From an uncultured Lachnospiraceae bacterium (GTDB lineage: Bacteria; Bacillota; Clostridia; Lachnospirales; Lachnospiraceae), in assembly GCA_902783305.1 (NCBI GenBank), contig CACZQU010000494.1:1-6782 (forward strand): DNA of 6,782 nucleotides, given 5' to 3'. Both the position numbers and the translations under genes were made by a program. Shown here piece by piece: positions 1-4,777 of the stretch (position 1 is the stretch's first letter; each line of letters opens with the position of its first letter). The notes beneath the pieces are model-generated. The model did no database searches, was not told the origin of the DNA, and was given only the letters and a program-made list of their open reading frames with translations.

Positions 1-5
1 CATGA

Positions 6-57
6 CAAATTTAGCCACGCGAAGCGGGGCGGAAAAGCGCCGACAGGCGCGAATTTG
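6..57. other. Compact foldable element, possible three-way junction
   Basis: The sequence can fold into three helices around one junction. The closing helix pairs CAAATT (6-11) with AATTTG (52-57) and can gain a T12-G51 wobble. The first hairpin is 14-30, GCC-A-CGC with a GAA loop and GCG-G-GGC, seven positions with one A-G mismatch. The second hairpin is 37-50, GCGCC and GGCGC around a GACA loop. A purine-rich linker GGAAAA (31-36) joins the hairpins. The same stretch is also open in two plus frames (stops at 61-63 and 77-79), so it could overlap the end of a gene to the left. The shape suggests an RNA structure or the end of a small dispersed repeat. I have an unverified impression that similar sequence recurs between genes in Lachnospiraceae. 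Strand and function are unknown. Confidence 0.35.
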
Positions 58-295
58 GAATGAAGGGAGTGACGGCTGAATAGTAACTGCTGTACAGTAT
101 GAGCGCGGGGCTGACAGATTATCTTTTCAGGAACAGACAAACGACGAAATCAGAGTTGTTCCTTGCGGTATATGCAGAAGTATTGAATGCTCCGTTCCGG
201 ATATTTGTACTTCCGGTATGGTTAACAGGATATTACCACATCAGGCAGGAAGAATCAATTTTTTTGAATCATTAGGAGCGAACTGGAGAAATGTT

Positions 296-790
296 ATGAA
301 GAATAGAAGGTTTTTTCCTCTATTTATTGATTTGTCTGACAAAAAGGTGGTTGTCGTAGGGGGTGGAAATGTGGCTACCCGGCGGGTAAAAGCATTGCTT
401 GCCTTTACCCGTAATATTACTGTGATTGCTCCCGATATTTCTCCGGATCTGATGGTCCTCGCGATGTCCGGCCATATTGATGCCCAGAAACGACCGGTGA
501 AGCGCTCCGATTTTGTATCCGCTTTTCTTGTTCTTGCCTGTACGAATGACTGGAAGCTGAATGACGCGATTTACAAGATCTGCAAGGAAGAGGGAATTTA
601 TGTCAATGTGTCCAGCGACATGGAAGAATGTGATTTTTATTTTCCCGCCATATGTCTTCAGGATAATCTGGTGGTTGGAATAACAGCCAGCGGAGAGGAT
701 CACAAAAGGGCGAAATACCTTCGAAGCGAAATCCAGAAGCTGATGGAGGATCTTCCCCCGGCATCCCATGACCGGTCCGAGCATTTCTGA
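296..790 (+). CDS. Precorrin-2 dehydrogenase (siroheme synthase N-terminal type)
   Basis: This 164-residue cytoplasmic protein matches the NAD-dependent enzyme that oxidises precorrin-2 to sirohydrochlorin, the branch step to siroheme and, by the anaerobic route, cobalamin. Some relatives also insert iron. The order fits the family: N-terminal FPLFIDL (7-13), a beta strand and dinucleotide loop GGGNVATRR (22-30), ACTND (81-85), the NVSSD...CDFYFPA stretch (104-118) and TASG (130-133). The length is close to stand-alone Firmicute forms such as YlnF, and there is no C-terminal methyltransferase domain as in CysG. The ATG at 296 is chosen because GGAGAA (285-290) sits just before it and the protein then begins with the family's usual N-terminus. 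An in-frame ATG at 218 has no ribosome site and would add 26 atypical residues. Aligned without gaps, CysG Asp104 falls on Ser107, with Asp108 next to it. No other tetrapyrrole gene is in the window, and no cobalamin riboswitch is apparent upstream. Confidence 0.85.
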   Translation: MKNRRFFPLFIDLSDKKVVVVGGGNVATRRVKALLAFTRNITVIAPDISPDLMVLAMSGHIDAQKRPVKRSDFVSAFLVLACTNDWKLNDAIYKICKEEGIYVNVSSDMEECDFYFPAICLQDNLVVGITASGEDHKRAKYLRSEIQKLMEDLPPASHDRSEHF

Positions 791-822
791 CGGCAGGCCG
801 TGATACTCGTCCAAAAACCTTG

Positions 823-851
823 TTGCTGACCAAAAGGCTTTATGCTATAAT
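823..851 (+). promoter_or_regulatory. Sigma-A promoter with extended -10 for the lactonase-family gene
   Basis: A -35 TTGCTG (823-828) and a perfect -10 TATAAT (846-851) are separated by 17 bases, and TG at 843-844 gives the extended -10 form TGn-TATAAT. Transcription would start near 858-860, leaving a leader of about 40 bases before the ATG at 899. It lies 32 bases after the precorrin-2 dehydrogenase stop, so the downstream gene can be expressed on its own. I see no terminator between the two genes, so some readthrough is possible. Confidence 0.85.
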
Positions 852-898
852 CAATGTCAGAATAATTGGAAATCACACTGCCCGGGAGGTACTTAGTA

Positions 899-1996
899 AT
901 GGCAATCACTAAGAAATATGTAGCCTACGTTGGATCCTACACACGGGGTTCGAGTAAGGGCATCCAGGTATTTGATGTAGACGTTGAGAATGGTCTTCTC
1001 ATACAGCGGAGTGAAGTTCCTGTCAGCAATGCGTCATATATTGCTTGTTCCAAAAACAGGAAATATCTGTATTCCATTGAGGATGAGGGAGTAGCGGTAT
1101 TCTCCAGAGATTCATTTGGGGATCTGACTCGTATTAACAGTGTTGATATTGACGGGATGAGAGGCTGCTTTCTTGCGACGGATGTAGATGGGAAATATCT
1201 GTATGTCGCCGGTTATCACGATGGAAAAGTCACGGTAGTCCATACACATCATGATGGAAGACTGGGAAGCCTGATGGACGGAGTGTTTCATACGGGACTG
1301 GGTTCTGTCGCGGAGCGGAATTTCCGGCCTCATGTCAATTGTGTCAGACCAACGCCGGATAACAAATATCTGTGCGCCGTAGACAACGGAATTGATCAGG
1401 TAAAAGTCTACCGTATTAACAAGAGGACAAACAAGCTTGAACTTGTGGATATCCTGCGCTGCAAGAGAGAAACCGGACCAAGGATCATCCGCTTCAGCGC
1501 GGACGGACGTTTTGCGTATATCATCTTTGAGCTCAGCAATGAGGTGAAGGTTTACAGCTATGACGGTTCGGGAAAGAATCCTGAGTTTCAGCTTCTTCAG
1601 ACGGTCTCCACATTGGAGGACAAGTCATCTGATGTAAGGCATAATGCCGCCTGCGGGCTGGCCATGGCTCTGGATGGCAGGCATCTTTTCTGTACGACGG
1701 CAGGAGAGGATACGGTCAGTATGTTCGAGGTCAATCCGGAGACAGGTCTGCTCACCAAGAAATTTACTCTTCCTGTCAGCGGAGATTACCCCAAGGATCT
1801 GGTGATTTTCCCGGATAACCGCCATATTGCCGTGGCGAATCAGTCCAGCAATACGATTACGACCTTTACCATTGATTACGAAAAGAATCTCATGATCCAG
1901 CATGGAGCACCGATCCATGTCGATACACCAAACTGCATCAATATGTGGTCTGTACCTCAGGGTGAGAATGACATAGGAGACAAAGAACACAACTGA
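899..1996 (+). CDS. Lactonase-family seven-bladed beta-propeller protein (YkgB/YbhE-like)
   Basis: This 365-residue protein has no signal peptide or membrane segment. It belongs to the beta-propeller family that includes 6-phosphogluconolactonase YbhE of E. coli (PF10282). Family marks are YVGSYT near the N-terminus (10-15), repeated blade units of the form PD/DG-x-(K/R)-(Y/F/H)-(L/A) (for example 96-102, 153-158, 202-207, 259-263), GPR (193-195), SGDYPKDL (294-301) and VANQSSNTI (312-320). The ATG at 899 is chosen because GGAGGT (885-890) is eight bases upstream; the frame opens earlier at a TTG (866) that lacks such a site. The gene has its own promoter at 823 and terminator at 2015. The position after GPR, often His in this family, is Ile196, so the fold is much surer than lactonase activity. 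The substrate cannot be read from context: no pentose phosphate gene is nearby. Confidence 0.85.
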   Translation: MAITKKYVAYVGSYTRGSSKGIQVFDVDVENGLLIQRSEVPVSNASYIACSKNRKYLYSIEDEGVAVFSRDSFGDLTRINSVDIDGMRGCFLATDVDGKYLYVAGYHDGKVTVVHTHHDGRLGSLMDGVFHTGLGSVAERNFRPHVNCVRPTPDNKYLCAVDNGIDQVKVYRINKRTNKLELVDILRCKRETGPRIIRFSADGRFAYIIFELSNEVKVYSYDGSGKNPEFQLLQTVSTLEDKSSDVRHNAACGLAMALDGRHLFCTTAGEDTVSMFEVNPETGLLTKKFTLPVSGDYPKDLVIFPDNRHIAVANQSSNTITTFTIDYEKNLMIQHGAPIHVDTPNCINMWSVPQGENDIGDKEHN

Positions 1997-2014
1997 GAAA
2001 AAGATAAGACAGGG

Positions 2015-2057
2015 ACAGCGAAGAAGGACGGATATCCGCCTCCTTCGCTGTTTTTTT
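2015..2057 (+). terminator. Intrinsic terminator after the lactonase-family gene
   Basis: ACAGCGAAG (2015-2023) pairs perfectly with CTTCGCTGT (2043-2051). The top of the hairpin contains the palindrome CGGATATCCG (2029-2038), and the stem runs into seven T residues (2051-2057). It lies 18 bases past the stop at 1996 and insulates this gene from the promoter that follows at 2104. Confidence 0.93.
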
Positions 2058-2103
2058 GCCGCTGCGTTGCGATTCAGCGCTTCAGGAAGATCATGGTAAA
2101 GAA

Positions 2104-2132
2104 TTGACAAAAGAACCGCAGACTCGTATAAT
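2104..2132 (+). promoter_or_regulatory. Full-consensus sigma-A promoter for the rhomboid-like/decarboxylase unit
   Basis: TTGACA (2104-2109) and TATAAT (2127-2132) are both exact consensus hexamers with a 17-base spacer. The start point should be near 2139, giving a leader of only about 24 bases that contains AGGAGG (2149-2154). There is little room for a regulatory RNA, and no obvious operator palindrome overlaps the promoter, so strong constitutive transcription is the simplest reading. Confidence 0.92.
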
Positions 2133-2162
2133 TATCTCTATTATTCACAGGAGGAACTATGA

Positions 2163-3041
2163 ATGAACTGGATTGATAAGTTAGAGAAGCGCTTTCCCAG
2201 GTTTGGAATATCCAATCTGACCATATATGTCATCGGCTGTTATGTGGCCGGCTACCTGATCCGGATGCTCGTACCTTCCGTAATGAATTACCTGAGCCTC
2301 GATATGCGTCTGGTTTTCAGAGGACAGCTGTGGCGCCTGGCAACCTGGATTCTTTTCCCGCCAAGCAACAGTAATGGCATATTATTCGCGATTGCCATCC
2401 TGTTTTTTTACTATCCCATCGGGGTTTCTCTGGAACGGACCTGGGGCACATTCCGGTACAGCCTGTATATCTTTATGGGAATGGCTTTTACGGTATTCGG
2501 CGCGCTGATTCTGTACCTGATTACCGGAAATATTGTCACGATCGGTCCTTATATGATGTATATCCCCGGCAGCATTTTTACGACATACTATATCAGCCTG
2601 TCCGTTTTTCTTGCCTTTGCCATGTCCTACCCGGATATGAATATCCTGCTGTATTTTGTGATACCGATCAAAATGAAATATATGGCGGTATTCTATGGTG
2701 TAATTATCATCGCGGAGATAATATCCTCGATCCGGCAGGGTCAGTGGTTTATGGCCGTGCCGATTATATCCTCTCTGCTGAATTTCGTCCTGTTCTATTT
2801 CAGCAATAAAAAGTTCGGAAATTTTAATCCGCAGCAGTCCCGGAGAAGAAGAGAGTTCCGAAAAGCAATGGAGCCCATGGGAAAACCTGATTTCTCCCGG
2901 CAGATCAGCAAACATAAATGCGCGATATGCGGGCGGACAGAGCTCGATGATCCAAAGCTGGAATTCCGCTTTTGCTCCCGCTGCAACGGGAATTATGAAT
3001 ATTGCCAGGATCATCTTTTCACTCATCAGCATATCGTATAG
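2163..3041 (+). CDS. Rhomboid-fold membrane protein without protease residues, Cys/His-rich tail
   Basis: This 292-residue protein has about six membrane segments (roughly 17-37, 71-88, 98-121, 136-154, 172-190, 197-214). The rhomboid-superfamily plan is visible: GQLWRL (55-60) in the first loop, ERTWGTFR (91-98) before the third helix, and a proline-flanked stretch YPDMN...IPIK (156-170) reminiscent of Derlin-type members. The GxSG serine motif expected in helix 4 is absent, and there is no histidine at all before residue 251, so a Ser-His dyad is impossible. After a basic linker (RRRR, 227-230) comes a soluble tail with Cys253, Cys256, Cys271, Cys274, Cys281, His284, His288 and His290, a likely metal site. 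The ATG at 2163 follows AGGAGG (2149-2154) by eight bases; an ATG at 2159 in another frame stops after five codons. A scaffold or substrate-binding role, as in pseudorhomboids, is inference. It shares a transcript with the decarboxylase 35 bases downstream. Confidence 0.8.
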   Translation: MNWIDKLEKRFPRFGISNLTIYVIGCYVAGYLIRMLVPSVMNYLSLDMRLVFRGQLWRLATWILFPPSNSNGILFAIAILFFYYPIGVSLERTWGTFRYSLYIFMGMAFTVFGALILYLITGNIVTIGPYMMYIPGSIFTTYYISLSVFLAFAMSYPDMNILLYFVIPIKMKYMAVFYGVIIIAEIISSIRQGQWFMAVPIISSLLNFVLFYFSNKKFGNFNPQQSRRRREFRKAMEPMGKPDFSRQISKHKCAICGRTELDDPKLEFRFCSRCNGNYEYCQDHLFTHQHIV

Positions 3042-3076
3042 CACCTGCCTGTCAGACATTAAAGGAGGATGATTTT

Positions 3077-4363
3077 ATGTCCACAGTACCATTCGTCAGT
3101 GCAGCCCGGTTAAAAGAAATCACGGACAGATATCCGACGCCCTTTTATCTCTACGATGAAAAAGGCCTTAAGGAAAATGTCCGGGCTTTACAGGAAGCCT
3201 TTTCCTGGAATCCCGGATTCAGGGAATTCTTTGCCGTAAAGGCGACACCAAATCCTTTTATCATGAAGCTTTTAGGGGACTGCGGATGCGGTTATGACTG
3301 TTCCTCCCTGACGGAACTGATGCTGAGCAAGGCTGTAGGTGCAAAGGAAGGAGACATCATGTTCTCCTCCAATGACACACCGGCTGAGGAGTTTCTCTAT
3401 GCCAGTGAGGCTGGTGCTGTCATAAATCTGGATGATATTACTCATATTGGTTTTCTGGAGGAAACGATCGGGAAAATCCCCAGGAGGATCAGCTGCCGGT
3501 TCAATCCCGGCGGTATTTTCCAGATGAGTAACGGGATCATGGACAACCCCGGAGATGCAAAGTATGGCATGACCAGACAGCAGATCGCAGAGGCATTTCG
3601 GATTCTGAAGTCAAAGGGCGCTGAAGAATTCGGAATTCACGCCTTCCTCGCAAGCAATACAGTTACGGATGAATACTATCCCAGGCTGGCAGAAATCCTT
3701 TTCCGTCTTGCTGTGGAACTGCAGAACGAAACCGGGGCAAAAGTCTGCTTCATCAATTTATCCGGCGGTATCGGAATTCCTTATCGGCCGGAGGAGAAAC
3801 CCTGCAATATCCAGGCAATTGGGGAAGGAGTCCATCAGGCCTACGACCGGATCCTGGTTCCGGCAGGTATGGGAGATATCTCGATTTTTACAGAGCTTGG
3901 AAGATACATTACCGGTCCCTTCGGCTGTCTTGTGACAAAGGCAATCCATGAAAAGCATATTCACAAAGAATATATCGGGGTAGATGCCTGCGCCTGCAAC
4001 CTGATGCGCCCGGCCATGTATGGTGCATATCATCATATCACGGTCATGGGCAAAGAGGATGAGCCCGGAGATCATAAGTATGATGTGGTCGGATCGCTGT
4101 GTGAAAACAATGACAAATTCGCGATAGACCGCATGCTTCCGGAGATTAAAACCGGTGATCTCCTGGTGATTCACGACACGGGAGCACATGGCTTCGCCAT
4201 GGGATATAATTACAACGGCAAACTGAAGTCTGCTGAGCTGCTCCTGAGGGAAGACGGATCGGTGGAGCTTATCCGGAGGGCGGAGACCCCAAAAGATTAT
4301 TTTGCCACCTTTGACAGTTTTCCTGTTTATGAAAAGCTCAGTGAAGACCCGTGTTTTTCATGA
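3077..4363 (+). CDS. lysA: LysA-like PLP-dependent (fold type III) decarboxylase
   Basis: This cytoplasmic protein of 428 residues is probably meso-diaminopimelate decarboxylase, the last step of lysine synthesis. The TIM-barrel part carries FAVKATPNP with the expected Schiff-base Lys55, GIHAFLASN (186-194), SGGIGIPY (229-236) for phosphate contact, and ELGRYITGP (273-281), matching the family EPGR motif. The C-terminal barrel shows DACACNLMRP (303-312), YGAYH (315-319), CENND (342-346, for the usual CES-D) and DTGAHGFAMGYNYN (367-380). Differences from textbook LysA are the loss of the second His and GS in the HxHxGS motif, Leu for Pro in EPGR, and His371 where the GAY motif has Tyr. These make the family assignment firm but the substrate less certain. 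The ATG at 3077 follows AAAGGAGG (3061-3068) by eight bases. With no terminator in the 35-base gap, it should be transcribed with the rhomboid-like gene. Other lysine genes are absent from the window. Confidence 0.82.
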   Translation: MSTVPFVSAARLKEITDRYPTPFYLYDEKGLKENVRALQEAFSWNPGFREFFAVKATPNPFIMKLLGDCGCGYDCSSLTELMLSKAVGAKEGDIMFSSNDTPAEEFLYASEAGAVINLDDITHIGFLEETIGKIPRRISCRFNPGGIFQMSNGIMDNPGDAKYGMTRQQIAEAFRILKSKGAEEFGIHAFLASNTVTDEYYPRLAEILFRLAVELQNETGAKVCFINLSGGIGIPYRPEEKPCNIQAIGEGVHQAYDRILVPAGMGDISIFTELGRYITGPFGCLVTKAIHEKHIHKEYIGVDACACNLMRPAMYGAYHHITVMGKEDEPGDHKYDVVGSLCENNDKFAIDRMLPEIKTGDLLVIHDTGAHGFAMGYNYNGKLKSAELLLREDGSVELIRRAETPKDYFATFDSFPVYEKLSEDPCFS

Positions 4364-4474
4364 AGCTTTATGAAATTCTATTCATAGAAATTCAGCATCC
4401 TGCCGGACTTTTGCATCAGCTGCATCAGGGAAAAAATGCTCACGTAGCTCCGGCTCTCAATGTCTGCGCGTAAA

Positions 4475-4501
4475 CCCGGAAGTTTCAAAAGGACTTCCGG
4501 G
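4475..4501. other. Perfect 9-bp hairpin in the decarboxylase 3' region
   Basis: CCCGGAAGT (4475-4483) and ACTTCCGGG (4493-4501) pair perfectly around a nine-base loop. No T run follows on either strand, so it is not an intrinsic terminator on its own. It could stabilise the 3' end of the decarboxylase message. The remainder of 4364-4515 shows no gene or recognisable element beyond a weak TATGAA/TTCATA pair (4369-4386). Confidence 0.5.
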
Positions 4502-4515
4502 GAATGTTCAGAATA

Positions 4516-4555
4516 AAAAAGGCCTTTTTCATCTGAAAATGAAAAAGGCCTTTTT
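4516..4555. terminator. Bidirectional intrinsic terminator between converging units
   Basis: A perfect 17-bp stem pairs 4516-4532 with 4539-4555 around the loop CTGAAA. Each stem arm contains AAAAAGGCCTTTTT, itself a palindrome. On the plus strand the stem ends in five T residues (4551-4555). On the minus strand the complement of 4515-4520 gives six T residues. It therefore fits as the end of the rhomboid-like/decarboxylase message from the left and of the tRNA-Leu transcript, with any kinase readthrough, from the right. It lies seven bases from the tRNA 3' end. Confidence 0.9.
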
Positions 4556-4562
4556 CACATCC

Positions 4563-4645
4563 TGCCGGCAGTGGGACTTGAACCCACACGTAGTTGCCTA
4601 CAACAGATTTTGAGTCTGCCTCGTCTGCCATTCCGACATGCCGGC
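4563..4645 (-). tRNA. tRNA-Leu(CAA), reads UUG codons
   Basis: Read on the minus strand, the 83-base gene folds as a class II tRNA. The acceptor stem is GCCGGCA with TGCCGGC, with A as the discriminator base. The D arm contains GGAATGGCAGAC, typical of leucine tRNAs. The anticodon stem GCAGA/TCTGT encloses the loop CTCAAAA, which puts anticodon CAA at 4612-4610. A long variable arm GTAG-GCAA-CTAC follows, then the T arm GTGGG-TTCAAGT-CCCAC. CCA is not encoded (GGA follows), so it must be added enzymatically. It has its own promoter at 4739-4767 and ends into the terminator at 4516-4555. Confidence 0.95.
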
Positions 4646-4738
4646 AATCCTGCTGAGAATGCGGTGAAAACAGATGAATCCGGCTGAAATACAGTCAGAA
4701 TCAGCTGTTCGCCAATGATCTCTCAACAAACAAATATT

Positions 4739-4767
4739 ATCATAGCATATAATAATTTAGTTTTCAA
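4739..4767 (-). promoter_or_regulatory. Sigma-A promoter for tRNA-Leu
   Basis: On the minus strand TTGAAA (4767-4762) and TATGAT (4744-4739) are 17 bases apart, with TGC just before the -10, the extended form. The start would be near 4732, giving a 5' leader of about 87 bases to be removed by RNase P. It lies only 10 bases beyond the kinase stop codon. I see no terminator between the kinase and the tRNA, so kinase messages may run on through the tRNA. Confidence 0.82.
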
Positions 4768-4777
4768 GGAATTTTTT

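Noticed and set aside
130..162. Possible riboswitch or attenuator: GGAACA/TGTTCC pair (130-135, 157-162) and CCGGA/TCCGG pair (197-216)
   Set aside because: Short stems with loops of 21 and 10 bases, no cobalamin-box or other aptamer core, and no T run.
163..234. Candidate promoter hexamers ahead of the dehydrogenase, for example TTGTAC (205-210) with GATATT (229-234)
   Set aside because: The match is weak and several equally poor pairings exist, so none can be preferred.
218..295. Upstream ATG at 218 as the dehydrogenase start
   Set aside because: There is no ribosome binding site before it, and the added 26 residues do not resemble the family N-terminus. ATG 296 has GGAGAA at proper spacing.
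2382..3059. Long minus-strand open frame of 225 codons opposite the rhomboid-like gene
   Set aside because: It is antisense to a gene with a consensus promoter, strong ribosome site and clear domain pattern. Its translation shows no domain.
3002..3076. Earlier in-frame TTG start for the decarboxylase
   Set aside because: It would overlap the end of the rhomboid-like gene and lacks a ribosome site. ATG 3077 follows AAAGGAGG at ideal spacing.
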